DNA of 64,000 nucleotides from Lachnospiraceae bacterium (lineage in GTDB: Bacteria; Bacillota; Clostridia; Lachnospirales; Lachnospiraceae): positions 1 to 64,000 of the forward strand of contig JAFUAB010000040.1 in assembly GCA_017460885.1 (NCBI GenBank). Reading direction: 5' to 3'. Every line of letters starts with the position of its first letter. Within the stretch, counting starts at the first letter, position 1. The notes beneath the pieces are model-generated. The model did not search any database and was not told the origin of the DNA. It saw only the letters and a program-made list of their open reading frames with translations. Of the stretch, positions 35,214-45,125 are shown piece after piece. The position numbers and the translations under genes were made by a program.

Positions 35214-36462
35214 AATCCAGATTGTAACTGTTTAAATATTTCTCCTGCTCGGGTGTAAGCACATCTATCTCCTTACCCAGGAATTTAAGCTTTCTCTCAG
35301 CCACATCACGATCGACCTCAAGCGGAACGTCGATCAGCTTTTCGGTCAGTTCAAAACCGTGCTCCACCAGATATTTGGCGGAGAGCGCCTGTATCGCAAA
35401 ACTCATATCCATTATTTCCGCAGGATGTCCGTCTCCGCAGGCAAGATTGACGAGTCTGCCTTCGCCCAATGCATATACCCATCTGCCGTTCGGAAGCTTA
35501 TATCCCATTATGTTATTGCGCATCTGTGCGGTCTCAACAGCCATTTTTCTCAAGCCGGCCATATCTACTTCGGTATCGAAATGTCCGGCGTTACACATGA
35601 TAGCGCCATCCTTCATCACAACAAAGTCTTCCCCGTCTATTACCTTTTCGCATCCGGTAACGGTAACAAAGAAATCTCCGACCTTAGCGGCCTCATTCAT
35701 AGGCATTACATCAAATCCGTCCATTACGGCTTCGATCGCCTTGATCGGGTCGATCTCGGTAACGATAACTCTGGCACCGAGTCCCTTGGCACGCATGGCC
35801 GTTCCCTTGCCGCACCATCCGTATCCTGCTACGACCACTATCTTGCCGGCCACGATCAGATTTGTCGTGCGATTGATCCCGTCCCAGACGGACTGACCCG
35901 TACCATAACGGTTATCAAAAAAGTGCTTGCAGGCAGCATTATTGACCCTGACCATGGGAAACTTAAGTGCGCCGGCCTTGTTCATGGCTTCCAGACGGAT
36001 GATACCGGTCGTGGTCTCCTCGCACCCGCCAATGATCGCGGGTATCAGCTCAGGCATCTCATTGTGAACCATATTAACCAGGTCTCCTCCGTCATCTATT
36101 ATGATGTTAGGACCTGCCTTGAGCGTATTTCTGATATGGGATTCATATTCCTCACCCGTGGCGTCATACCATGCATGTACCTCCAGACCGGCCTTGACAA
36201 GAGCTGCCGCCACATCATCCTGTGTGGACAGAGGATTCGATCCGGTCACATACATATCGGCTCCGCCGGCTTTAAGTACCAGACACAGATAAGCGGTCTT
36301 CGCCTCCAGATGAACCGAAAGACAGATTCGTTTGCCTGCAAACGGCTTCGTTTCACTGAATTCCTTTTCCAGGGTACGCAGCAGATCGCAGTTTCGGCGT
36401 ACCCACTCTATTTTCCGCTCACCGGATTCGGCGAGGTTTATGTCTCTGATCTCACTTGCCAT
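35212..36462 (-). CDS. ahcY: Adenosylhomocysteinase (or S-inosylhomocysteine hydrolase)
   Basis: NAD-dependent hydrolase that splits S-adenosylhomocysteine, the product of methylation, to homocysteine and a nucleoside. The 416-residue length and features are of the archaeal/Thermotoga-like branch: CLSVHLEAKTAYL at 47-60, GSNPLSTQDDVAAAL at 74-88, GCEETTTGIIRL, NNAACKHFFDNRYGTGQS and the NAD-binding VVAGYGWCGKG at 210-220. Its gene follows an amidohydrolase gene by 11 nt, with GGAG overlapping that stop. In some archaea S-adenosylhomocysteine is first deaminated, then the inosyl product is hydrolysed; the pairing here permits that route. Confidence 0.93.
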   Translation of the reverse strand: MASEIRDINLAESGERKIEWVRRNCDLLRTLEKEFSETKPFAGKRICLSVHLEAKTAYLCLVLKAGGADMYVTGSNPLSTQDDVAAALVKAGLEVHAWYDATGEEYESHIRNTLKAGPNIIIDDGGDLVNMVHNEMPELIPAIIGGCEETTTGIIRLEAMNKAGALKFPMVRVNNAACKHFFDNRYGTGQSVWDGINRTTNLIVAGKIVVVAGYGWCGKGTAMRAKGLGARVIVTEIDPIKAIEAVMDGFDVMPMNEAAKVGDFFVTVTGCEKVIDGEDFVVMKDGAIMCNAGHFDTEVDMAGLRKMAVETAQMRNNIMGYKLPNGRWVYALGEGRLVNLACGDGHPAEIMDMSFAIQALSAKYLVEHGFELTEKLIDVPLEVDRDVAERKLKFLGKEIDVLTPEQEKYLNSYNLD

Positions 36463-36473
36463 ACGTATTCTCC

Positions 36474-37760
36474 TTATTGTTGCATCTTTGCAATGATCGC
36501 ATTCACTTTATTATATACAACACCTTCATCAATCGTCAAAAGCTTACGGCCTTCCATTGTGATATGTCCGTCGATGATCACGGTATCTACCTCCGAACCG
36601 TTGGCAGAGTAACAGAGACCTGCCAGCAGATTATTGCGCGGCTGGAGGGAAGGATTGTTCAGATCGAGGATCGCAAGATCCGCCTTTTTACCGGCTTCAA
36701 TGCTTCCGGTCTCGGCATCGAGACCGAGGGCTTTGGCACCGTTGATGGTCGCGATCCTGAATCCCTCCTGAGCGCTGATACATTGAGGTGTCCTGCCTGT
36801 ACCCTTGTGGATCAGCGTCAAAAGACTCAGCTCATGAAACATATTTAGCGAATTATTGGATGCGGCACCATCGGTTCCCAGGCAGACATTGATCCCTGCC
36901 TCCAGCATCTTTGCAACCGGTGCAAATCCATTGCCAAGCTTCATATTGCTGGCAGGATTGGTTACCACACTGACACCCTTGCGGGCCATGATCTCAATAT
37001 CATTGTCATCCACCTGTACGCAGTGCGCAGCGATACAGGGCCTGTCAAATAATCCGTTTTTGTCGGCCATCTCTATGGGGCTGCAGGCGTATTTGGCACG
37101 TATCTGTTCCACCTCGGATACACTTTCCGACAGGTGTACATGAATACCCATATCATACTTATCGGCTTCATCGGCAACGATCCTCATATATGCAGAGTCA
37201 CAGGTATATGGGGCATGCGGACCGAAGCGGAAGGTCAGTCTGTCACAGTCCTTGAAGGCTTCTTTTTCCTCGAGTGTCTGATCGATGCGCATGCGGCCGC
37301 CTTCATCATCACCGTTACCCACGAGTCCACGGCTGATCACCGCTCTCATACCGGTCTCCTTCACTGCTCTGGTGGTCTGATGAATGTTCATCTGCATATC
37401 ATTGAAACAGGTGGTGCCGCTCTTCATCATCTCCGTGATAGCCAGCATGGCACCCCAGTATGCATCCTCGTCCGTCATCTTCTGCTCGATGGGATCGATC
37501 CGTCCGAACAGCCAGTCCATAAAAGACAGATCGTCCGCGATATTTCTCATAAAAGCCATATACGAATGAGTATGACAGTTGATCAGTCCCGGGATCACGA
37601 GTCTGTCACGTCCGTTGATCACCTTTTGAGCAATAAAACCGGCAGGCTTATCGTCTATCCCGACGATATATTTCCCGTCAATGTAAATACTGGTCTCACG
37701 AATGACGTCTTTGTCGCCTTCCGGCAGAACCGCGAGTGCATCCTTGATAAGAATTCCCAT
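36474..37760 (-). CDS. Amidohydrolase: methylthioadenosine/S-adenosylhomocysteine deaminase type
   Basis: A 428-residue metal-dependent deaminase of the amidohydrolase superfamily. Metal and catalytic motifs: LVIPGLINCHTHSYMAF near residues 53-69, HVHLSES near 218, IAAHCVQV near 251 and CLGTDGAASNN near 303. The start at 37760 has GGAGG 5 nt upstream. The MtaD branch deaminates methylthioadenosine and S-adenosylhomocysteine; coupling to ahcY supports that, though related enzymes act on other purines or guanine. First of a two- or three-gene minus-strand unit. Confidence 0.88.
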   Translation of the reverse strand: MGILIKDALAVLPEGDKDVIRETSIYIDGKYIVGIDDKPAGFIAQKVINGRDRLVIPGLINCHTHSYMAFMRNIADDLSFMDWLFGRIDPIEQKMTDEDAYWGAMLAITEMMKSGTTCFNDMQMNIHQTTRAVKETGMRAVISRGLVGNGDDEGGRMRIDQTLEEKEAFKDCDRLTFRFGPHAPYTCDSAYMRIVADEADKYDMGIHVHLSESVSEVEQIRAKYACSPIEMADKNGLFDRPCIAAHCVQVDDNDIEIMARKGVSVVTNPASNMKLGNGFAPVAKMLEAGINVCLGTDGAASNNSLNMFHELSLLTLIHKGTGRTPQCISAQEGFRIATINGAKALGLDAETGSIEAGKKADLAILDLNNPSLQPRNNLLAGLCYSANGSEVDTVIIDGHITMEGRKLLTIDEGVVYNKVNAIIAKMQQ

Positions 37761-37790
37761 ATGTACCTCCATTAGTGTTGTTTAGCCGAT

Positions 37791-37815
37791 GAACCCTGGG
37801 GACGGAGTCAGTGGC
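37791..37815. repeat. REP-like fragment upstream of the deaminase gene
   Basis: GAACCCTGGGGACGGAGTCA followed by GTGGCATC matches the blocks of the REP elements at 20506-20700 and 53441-53485. It stands in the 73-nt gap between the deaminase start and the TPM gene stop and has no full second arm. Confidence 0.7.
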
Positions 37816-37833
37816 ATCACAGCCTTAATTCTG

Positions 37834-38646
37834 TCAGAAGCCATGTCCACCACCGCCTCCGTGGAATCCGCCCCCACTGCTGTGACCTCCTCCGCGGCTG
37901 CCGCCTCCGCTGCTTGAACTCGGGGGATCATAGATCTTCTGCGTACGAGTCTTGACTACGGAAGGGTTGTAGATATTGATCTGTCTGACTACATTGTCAA
38001 GTATATCACTTTCATCGGTCTTACGCGCAACAGAACCCATATATGCATACAGGAAACACAATACCTCCGCCAGAATAAGTGCTATGCACAGATTTCCGCC
38101 GGTCCTGAGCGGACCCGAAATTCGCTCTCCGCCAAGCTTTCTTACGATCTGCCGGTAGCCCTCTGCCGCACAACGTCCGAACTCTCCATCCTTGGCATAA
38201 CGGTATATGTTGTCTGTGATAAGATTACCGTAGTCCGGAGTTATCACATTCTTCAGTGCCCCATACCCGGAGATCCACAGCAGTCGATTGTCCATGTCTA
38301 TCAGAAAGATCACGGCATCTCTGCCGGCCAGTTCACTGCTGGTCTGATACAGTCTTTCGATATAATCCGAGGAATTGTAGCCGTCAGCGTCGGTAATGGT
38401 AACAAAGACCATATCACCATAATATGTGCCGTCATGCATTATGTTATACAGCTCGTCCTCTTCGGCATCGGAGAGCAGCTCCGCACTGTCGGCAATGTAA
38501 ATATATCCGACCTGTACCGGATCCGTATCGGCTGCCCGTACCGCCGGAGCTGACAGCATCGAAATGATCAATATCATGGTCGGAATTAAAAAGCCGTATC
38601 CCGCATGGCCCGGTGAGAAATGCAATAAATCCATTATCCTACGCAC
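37834..38646 (-). CDS. TPM-domain membrane protein with Gly-rich tail
   Basis: About 270 residues. A hydrophobic N-terminal segment (FLIPTMILIISMLSAPAVRA) looks like a signal peptide or anchor, then a TPM domain with YIADSAELLSDAEEDELYNIM and DAVIFLIDMDNRLLWISGYG, a second membrane helix (NLCIALILAEVLCFLYAYMG) and a final Ser/Gly/His-rich tail. TPM domains occur in thylakoid repair proteins and bacterial membrane proteins of unclear role. Start uncertain: GTG at 38646 has GGAGG 8 nt upstream; ATG at 38652 is closer to that site. It overlaps the zinc-ribbon gene by 8 nt, so they form a pair. Confidence 0.8.
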   Translation of the reverse strand: MRRIMDLLHFSPGHAGYGFLIPTMILIISMLSAPAVRAADTDPVQVGYIYIADSAELLSDAEEDELYNIMHDGTYYGDMVFVTITDADGYNSSDYIERLYQTSSELAGRDAVIFLIDMDNRLLWISGYGALKNVITPDYGNLITDNIYRYAKDGEFGRCAAEGYRQIVRKLGGERISGPLRTGGNLCIALILAEVLCFLYAYMGSVARKTDESDILDNVVRQINIYNPSVVKTRTQKIYDPPSSSSGGGSRGGGHSSGGGFHGGGGGHGF

Positions 38647-40267
38647 GGTCATCACCTCCGGTCTTCTGGAACTGAGGCAGCGGCCTCGTCATCAACTGGT
38701 TATAATAGAACAGCGCATCAAAAAAGCACCATATTATAGCCCCCATCATGAGTATACAGGACCCGAAATACAGTTCATCCACATACGGATTAACAGCCCA
38801 TACCAACGCCCCGAGAGCCGTAACGACAGCCAGTACCCAGTTGCTTATTATCCCGCGCTTATACCCTGTATCCGAAAAGCCCAGCGATACATAAAAAGCC
38901 ACCACAAAAGGAAATGCCGCCACAAAAATCCGCATTCCGAAGAAGGAAAGAACGGCATTTATGACCAGAAGTACCGCGAGAAATATGACACTGACCAGTA
39001 AACCCGGGGGATTCTGTCTTCTTTTTTCCGCAAGCTCGCTTTTCTTTTTGGCCTTCGTAACCGGATCCTTTTCGTCATCCCCGGCTTCCGGTTCTTCCCT
39101 TTTACGATTGATCTGTTTTTCCCATTGTTGGCGGTTCAGATTCGACTGGAGCTTATATACGACCATGCCGTATACGAGTCCGCCGAACATCGACGCATAC
39201 ATATTTATAAACAGTATGGATCGTAATGAAGATATATTGAAAAACTGCAGAACGACCCAGATCAGTAAGGTCATTATCCCCACTGCCAGAATATACTTTT
39301 TGTGATCGATCGGGATATCGGCTGTCAGTTTACCGGTCTGACCGTTGATGGCCGCATATGCCACACGGTCGTTCTTTCTGTATGATAAAAACCAGACCGG
39401 AAGCATCGCGGCGGAAGCCTTTTCAAGCTTGGTATTCGTTCTGGTAACGGCCGTTGAATCAGATATTTTTCCGAGGGAGTATCCCTTGAATTCCTTAAGA
39501 GCCTCTACCCTTTCCAGGGCATCCCTCGCAGCCATTTCCGTCGTTTCCCGCTTGTAGACGTTCGACTTCACATCAGGAATATCGGCATAAAACCCGCTTA
39601 GATACGGTGTTCTGAATTTTAAACTTTTGCTAATGTCATAGGGAGCCAGACTCTCCGAGATCGTGTCATCCATTGCCGTGGAGGCATCATGTGATATACC
39701 CCCGTAAAAATTGTCAGTTTCCGCAGACAGATCGTAATGATCGATAATACGATAGTTACCGCTTCTGTGCTCTCTGGTTCCATTAAGCGTGACAGTGCCG
39801 CGCTGCCGGTAATCATAAAACCAATACGGCATATATATCCCACGGAACTCGTCAATATATGCCGGGTCCTTCAGTTCTTTCGGCGCAAAAAGCGATCTGC
39901 GGAGCCTGGCCGCATAGGCTTTTTTACAATCCTCCTTGGTCACCTTAAAGGGAATGATATGCTCGGGACGTTTCTGCTGCGAGAGCCGTTCTTCAAGTAT
40001 CTGATGTGACCCGCAATAGCTGCAGAACGCGGTAGCATCCGAATCGGTACTCATCAGCTCGCCGCCGCACTGAGAACAGGTATATATCGTTACCTGCATC
40101 ATATCGGGCTGTCCGGCATAATCCCCGGTTACGGTCTGCGAATCGGCACCGCGGGTTTCTTCCGGAAAAGTCGCCGGATCAAACAACGAACCGCAGTTGG
40201 GACACTTCAGCTGCTGACTTTCTATATCAAATCTTGGATTGCTGCCGCAATTGGGACATGAGATCAT
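38639..40267 (-). CDS. Zinc-ribbon membrane protein of unknown function
   Basis: About 542 residues. The N-terminus has four CxxC knuckles, two zinc ribbons: SCPNCGSN and KCPNCGSL near residues 3-25, then YTCSQCGGEL and FCSYCGSH near 65-90. A middle soluble domain follows (YMPYWFYDYRQRGTVTLNG, typical of TFIIB-like zinc-ribbon membrane proteins), then one membrane pair near 330-370, a charged KR/E-rich stretch, and four helices at the end. GGAG lies 9 nt before the ATG at 40267; an ATG 15 nt upstream has none. Function unknown; the next gene encodes a TPM protein. Confidence 0.8.
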   Translation of the reverse strand: MISCPNCGSNPRFDIESQQLKCPNCGSLFDPATFPEETRGADSQTVTGDYAGQPDMMQVTIYTCSQCGGELMSTDSDATAFCSYCGSHQILEERLSQQKRPEHIIPFKVTKEDCKKAYAARLRRSLFAPKELKDPAYIDEFRGIYMPYWFYDYRQRGTVTLNGTREHRSGNYRIIDHYDLSAETDNFYGGISHDASTAMDDTISESLAPYDISKSLKFRTPYLSGFYADIPDVKSNVYKRETTEMAARDALERVEALKEFKGYSLGKISDSTAVTRTNTKLEKASAAMLPVWFLSYRKNDRVAYAAINGQTGKLTADIPIDHKKYILAVGIMTLLIWVVLQFFNISSLRSILFINMYASMFGGLVYGMVVYKLQSNLNRQQWEKQINRKREEPEAGDDEKDPVTKAKKKSELAEKRRQNPPGLLVSVIFLAVLLVINAVLSFFGMRIFVAAFPFVVAFYVSLGFSDTGYKRGIISNWVLAVVTALGALVWAVNPYVDELYFGSCILMMGAIIWCFFDALFYYNQLMTRPLPQFQKTGGDDRA

Positions 40268-40393
40268 CTGATCATTCTCCATTCGTGTTCACTGCTTCGA
40301 CCTATGCGAAGTCCACACCATCAACAACAATTCTACCAAACCACCTGAAACATAACAACAGCGGAATGACACTTCATGCCACGAATCGTCCCG

Positions 40394-42145
40394 CTACAGC
40401 GAACTTACCAGAGTATACACCATTACGAATATCAGACCGATACTGACAAATATCAGACCGAAAGACAGGGATCCGCTTATAAAACTCTGCGTCATGGCTA
40501 TACGCTCCTCCTGCTCCATAAATGCGGGGATATGGGATTTCCCGTCTTTGGACGGGTGCAGCTTATCCGCCAGTGTTCCTGCGGCATAACCGATCTGGTC
40601 ATCCATTGAACCGGTATTGATACGTGTGGCGATCTGGCGGTGAGTGGTCCGGCGAAGCGTTACCACAACAGTATCAGTCAGCTGACTTACAACAGCACTT
40701 ACAAAACCGCATACCGAGGGCAGTACCGTCAGAAGCAGGGGTCTGTAGAGCATGTTTTCAATATCAAGCCGGGCAGGCCATCTGTCGGCATATGATCCGG
40801 AGCCATCCGCATTTCTGCTCATAAAGAGCAGTCTGATCACACAGAAATACAGGATCGTTCCTATTGCAACGGGGATCAGAACCTCGACATAAACCATGAT
40901 GCCCATGGGAACCCTTTGCATTGCAAATATACCCAGCGCAAACAATACAACCGCGGGAACTGTAACCGCCAGTCGCGAAGCCGGATTCCAATATGGCTTC
41001 ATAGCGTCATATTTTCTCTGTGTCTCATCATCCGTATTCTTTTCCACAAAGATCGCAACAAACAGCTTCAGCATATAACTGATCGTCATACCGCTGCCTA
41101 TATTAAAGATCCATCCGAGCTGCGGCGGGAGCAGCTCATGAATCGCGTTTTTGCTTGTAAAACCCAGCGTAAAAGGGATACCGCACAGAGACAGCGCGCC
41201 CATCAGAAAACATACCGCAAGCAGCGGTTTATGCCTGCCGTAGCCCCTGATATCGTTAAGATCCAGCTTGTGTGTCTTCATGTATATGACGCCTGCTGCC
41301 AGGAACAGCACAAGCTTGATCATTGAATGATTGACCATATGCAGCTCGGCCGCGGTAACGGACAGGAATCCTCCGAAAGCTTCGCCAAATTCATCCTCTC
41401 CTTTAAGGGCATATTCACCTATACCGATCACTATGATCCCGATCTGGGAAACGGACGAACAGGCCAGAGTCCTTTTCAGATCTATCGAGAACATGGCCAG
41501 CAGGGCTCCGGTCAGCATAGTGATCGTTCCCAGAGTCAGCAGCACATTCCCCCATACTGTATCAGCTCCGATGATCCTGACGGTCACATACATTATCCCG
41601 AAAATACCCGTCTTGGTCAGGATACCCGACAGCAGTGCGCTGGCGGGCGCCGGTGCCACGGGATGGGCCTTGGGCAGCCAGATATGAACCGGCCACACTC
41701 CTGCTTTTACCATAAATCCAAATGCTATAAGCCCTCCGGTCACATATTTGCTCACCGGATAATCCGTATACAGCATGAACAGTCCCATCAGAGTCACCAG
41801 GCCGCCGATTACCGAGATACCGATATAAGTATACGCCGCACGCATGGCACCCGGCGTTTCCTCATGCGCTACCCATACAAATGACGTAAAGGACATGATC
41901 TCAAAAAAGATGAACAGCGTGAACAGATCACCGGACACGAACACACCGACGGTGGCGATAAGTGTTATAAGACTGAAAAAGTAAAACCGCGCCCTGTGTC
42001 GCCCCTTTCCGAGATATTCCGGACAGAGCAGCGCGCACATTATCCACATGAAGAGAGCAAGCCCCGCAAAGAACATGCCCTCGGTATTTCCAAACTGCAG
42101 CTTCATGATCTGCCCGCAGATCCCGGGGATCTCGATCATATTCAT
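40394..42145 (-). CDS. Proton-conducting antiporter subunit (NuoL/M/N, MrpD-like), copy 4
   Basis: A 583-residue membrane subunit, last in the Mrp/Mbh-type operon. It has the pump residues of the complex I/Mrp family: Glu82 in FFEIMSF (helix 5), Lys147 in FMVKAGVWP (helix 7) and Lys178 in ILTKTGIFG (helix 8), plus NHSMIKLVLFLAAGV. About 100 residues beyond the usual fourteen helices carry further membrane spans and a hydrophilic loop. Its ATG follows the stop of the preceding gene with no gap. The long C-terminal part and the HPVAPAPASAL stretch differ from the other three copies. Confidence 0.9.
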   Translation of the reverse strand: MNMIEIPGICGQIMKLQFGNTEGMFFAGLALFMWIMCALLCPEYLGKGRHRARFYFFSLITLIATVGVFVSGDLFTLFIFFEIMSFTSFVWVAHEETPGAMRAAYTYIGISVIGGLVTLMGLFMLYTDYPVSKYVTGGLIAFGFMVKAGVWPVHIWLPKAHPVAPAPASALLSGILTKTGIFGIMYVTVRIIGADTVWGNVLLTLGTITMLTGALLAMFSIDLKRTLACSSVSQIGIIVIGIGEYALKGEDEFGEAFGGFLSVTAAELHMVNHSMIKLVLFLAAGVIYMKTHKLDLNDIRGYGRHKPLLAVCFLMGALSLCGIPFTLGFTSKNAIHELLPPQLGWIFNIGSGMTISYMLKLFVAIFVEKNTDDETQRKYDAMKPYWNPASRLAVTVPAVVLFALGIFAMQRVPMGIMVYVEVLIPVAIGTILYFCVIRLLFMSRNADGSGSYADRWPARLDIENMLYRPLLLTVLPSVCGFVSAVVSQLTDTVVVTLRRTTHRQIATRINTGSMDDQIGYAAGTLADKLHPSKDGKSHIPAFMEQEERIAMTQSFISGSLSFGLIFVSIGLIFVMVYTLVSSL

Positions 42146-43621
42146 CTATATCACCCCCTTTGCTATATTCATCAGATAATCTGTCAGCGGGGTCGAATAT
42201 ATACCCAATGCGGTAAAGACGATCACAAATACCACGAGAGGCAGGAGCATCTTCCAGCTTGGATCCGAAGCCTGTTCATTCGGCCGGGGTTTAAACTCAT
42301 TCCAATACAGGCGCACCACTATCGTAAACATATATACAGCAGTCATCAATGCCGAATATATCAGTATGCATACCGCCAGCACCCCGAGCGCGTCCGGCTC
42401 CTCGAGCGCTGCATTGGCGATATTCCATTTACTGATAAATCCCGCAAAAGGAGGAATACCGGTCAGCGAGATCGCCGAGGCGGTGAAACACGCGAATGTG
42501 ACCGGCATCCTTTTGCCGAGTCCGTCCAGCTCATATACATAGTTGCGGGGTGTACGGTGCATGACAACACCCGCACAGAAGAAGGAGCAGATCTTCATGA
42601 ATGCATGAAACACGAAATGCGTCAGTGCCGCCACCAGTCCCAGGGGCGTCATCATACATGCTCCAAGCAGGATATAGCTCAGATTGCTGATTGTGGAATA
42701 GGCCAGACGTTTCTTGAAGTGAACCTCCTTGACCGCCATGGTCGAACCGTAAACTATGGTAAACATTACAAATCCCGATACCAGATACTGTGCCCAGGTT
42801 CCGCGCAGAAAATCCGCGCCATAGCTGTAATATGTCAGTCTGAGTATCGCAAAAGCACCGGATTTTACCACCGCAACCGCATGCAGCAGAGCGGTTACGG
42901 GAGTCGGTGCGACGGATGCAGCCGGCAGCCACTTCTGAACCGGAAATATAGCCGATTTGACACCGAATCCGAAGAACGCCAGCACATACATGATCAGCAG
43001 AACATTTACGTTCAGCTCCGATATGCTCTGCCCCATAACTCCGCCAAGGATAAAATCGGTCGTCTCGGTCCCGTAGGTCAGCACGAATACCAGACCCATG
43101 AACGCACAGGCCGCACCGCCTATGGAATAATACAGATACATCCGGCTGGCTCTGCGGGCTTCGCGTGTCCTGTCATGCAATACCAGTGGGAACGTAACCA
43201 GAGTAAGCATCTCATAGAATACGTATAGTGTGACCAGATTACCCGCCAGTGCGATACCCAGAGTCACCCCATAGGTCATTGTGTACAGCGCAAAGAAACT
43301 GCGCGGATGTGAGTCATGCTCCATATATTCAAATGAGTATAATGTAGCTAACGGCCAGAGTATGGCAACAACGCCGGCAAAGACCGTACCCATACCGTCC
43401 ATACGGAAATAAATCGACAGTTCCGTACCCAGCTTAAAAAACAAAGCTCCGCTGTCCCGTCCGGCGCCGGACAGGATTATATACCACACAAGCAGGCTGT
43501 TGGCCGTCACTATTGCCTCCAGCAGCAATGGGGAAAATCTTCTTTTGTGTGAAATAAGGATCATTGCCACACCGGTAAGTATTGGTATAAGCACCGGCAG
43601 CAGCAGTATTCTCTGAGTCAT
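42146..43621 (-). CDS. Proton-conducting antiporter subunit (MrpD-like), copy 3
   Basis: 491 residues, about fourteen membrane helices. Pump residues: Glu137 in VFYEMLTL, Lys222 in GFGVKSAIFP and Lys253 in AVVKSGAFA. TPVTALLHAVAVVKSG matches MrpD and NuoM. It is highly similar in layout to the next upstream copy (Glu137 and the motif FPLVxHDRTxEA in both), so the two look like a tandem duplication. Start and stop of neighbours abut. AGAGG precedes the ATG. Confidence 0.92.
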   Translation of the reverse strand: MTQRILLLPVLIPILTGVAMILISHKRRFSPLLLEAIVTANSLLVWYIILSGAGRDSGALFFKLGTELSIYFRMDGMGTVFAGVVAILWPLATLYSFEYMEHDSHPRSFFALYTMTYGVTLGIALAGNLVTLYVFYEMLTLVTFPLVLHDRTREARRASRMYLYYSIGGAACAFMGLVFVLTYGTETTDFILGGVMGQSISELNVNVLLIMYVLAFFGFGVKSAIFPVQKWLPAASVAPTPVTALLHAVAVVKSGAFAILRLTYYSYGADFLRGTWAQYLVSGFVMFTIVYGSTMAVKEVHFKKRLAYSTISNLSYILLGACMMTPLGLVAALTHFVFHAFMKICSFFCAGVVMHRTPRNYVYELDGLGKRMPVTFACFTASAISLTGIPPFAGFISKWNIANAALEEPDALGVLAVCILIYSALMTAVYMFTIVVRLYWNEFKPRPNEQASDPSWKMLLPLVVFVIVFTALGIYSTPLTDYLMNIAKGVI

Positions 43622-45082
43622 TTACAGTACCTCTGTTAATTGCGGCCAGATTCCCAGAATGACCGTAAGTATGGTCAGGATCAGCATCGGAATGAGCATC
43701 TTAAGCTCAGGATCTGTATTTGCCGGGACAGATCTGTCAGCAGACTGTTCCTGTTCTTCCCCGGGGAAAAAGCCTTTAAATGCAAACGGCAGCAGATATC
43801 CGGCCGTCAAAAGCGCGCTTACCAGCAGGATAACCGGTCCGAGCCAGCTGTAGATCGCGATCCCTGATCTCATGGCTCCGGTAGCCAGATACCATTTGCT
43901 CACAAATCCGCTGAGCGGCGGAATTCCGACCAGGGCTATCGAGCAAAGCGTCCAGCACCAGGTCGTAACGGGCATTGCTCTGCCTATGGAAGAGTACTCC
44001 TCTGTTCTGACCCTGCCGGTCTGATGTATGTATGCGCCTGCCGCCATAAAGAGCATCGTTTTGATCAGGGCGTGGAAAACGATATGCATGATCGCTCCCT
44101 GATATGCCACAGGCTCCATCACAGCCAGTCCGAACAGGATATATGAGATCTGGGATACGGTGGAGTATGCCAGGCGCTTCTTCAGCAGCTTCTCCCGATA
44201 GGCCATCATCGATCCCATAAACACGGTGATAAGCGCCAGTACCAGCCATAACTTCTGAATAACGGTTCCGCACAGTAGGTCAGCACCGATGCAATAATAT
44301 ATCCCCCTGATCAGTCCGAGCACACCGCTCTTCGTGATGATACCCGAAAGCACGGCGCTTGCCGGAGCAGGTGCCTCCGGATGCGCGGCCGGCAGCCATG
44401 AATGCATCGGAAACATACCTGCTTTGGTTCCGAATCCGATAATGATAAGTATCGCGGATCCGTACAGTATTCCCGGATGACTGCTCACATCAGCCGTCAG
44501 TATACCTCCATAAGTAAATTCATTTAATCCTCCGTACCCGGATAGCAGAAATACGCCAAGCAGAACCATAAATGCACCGGCAACAGAGTAGAACAGATAT
44601 TTAAGCCCGGCATTGATCGCCTCCGGCGTCCTGTCATGCATTACAAGCGGAAACGTCATCAGCGTCATCAGCTCAAAAAACATATAAAACGTAACTATAT
44701 TACCCGCGAAGATCAGCGCGATCAGCGGTCCCTCGGCCAGCAGGTACCAGCCGTAAAAACCCAGCCGGTTTCTGTCACCGTGCATATAGGAAAGAGCATA
44801 TATGCCCGTGATCAGCCAGATCCCGCCAAAGAGTACCGCAAAGAGCATCGAGAGCTCATCCTTACGAAAATATATGGCTATGTTGTCTGTCATTCGCCAG
44901 AGCAGAAGCGATTCACTGTCCATACATGCAAGGACAGCGGATAAGGCAGTGATAGCCAGTCCCGAGATCATAACCGTCCCGGCGATGCGGCTGTTGCCGG
45001 ACAGGCGGCGCTGCATCGCGAACAGAAAGATCCCGCAGATCACGGGTATCAATATGGGAATTGTAAGCATGTAATTGTTCAT
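43622..45082 (-). CDS. Proton-conducting antiporter subunit (MrpD-like), copy 2
   Basis: 486 residues, about fourteen membrane helices. Pump residues: Glu137 in MFFELMTL, Lys220 in GFGTKAGMFP and Lys251 in GIITKSGVLG. Start at 45082 is used since GGAGAG lies 6 nt upstream; a TTG 18 nt earlier covers that site. Paralogous to the following gene. Ends with a charged cytoplasmic loop (GEEQEQSADR) and two last helices. Confidence 0.92.
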   Translation of the reverse strand: MNNYMLTIPILIPVICGIFLFAMQRRLSGNSRIAGTVMISGLAITALSAVLACMDSESLLLWRMTDNIAIYFRKDELSMLFAVLFGGIWLITGIYALSYMHGDRNRLGFYGWYLLAEGPLIALIFAGNIVTFYMFFELMTLMTFPLVMHDRTPEAINAGLKYLFYSVAGAFMVLLGVFLLSGYGGLNEFTYGGILTADVSSHPGILYGSAILIIIGFGTKAGMFPMHSWLPAAHPEAPAPASAVLSGIITKSGVLGLIRGIYYCIGADLLCGTVIQKLWLVLALITVFMGSMMAYREKLLKKRLAYSTVSQISYILFGLAVMEPVAYQGAIMHIVFHALIKTMLFMAAGAYIHQTGRVRTEEYSSIGRAMPVTTWCWTLCSIALVGIPPLSGFVSKWYLATGAMRSGIAIYSWLGPVILLVSALLTAGYLLPFAFKGFFPGEEQEQSADRSVPANTDPELKMLIPMLILTILTVILGIWPQLTEVL

Positions 45083-45125
45083 TAATACTCTCCGGATCAA
45101 GGGATCCCGAATACATCCGACCGGA

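Noticed and set aside
41996..43228. 410-codon open frame on the plus strand
   Set aside because: It is antisense to two membrane pump genes with clear homology; composition is a mirror of theirs and there is no ribosome binding site.
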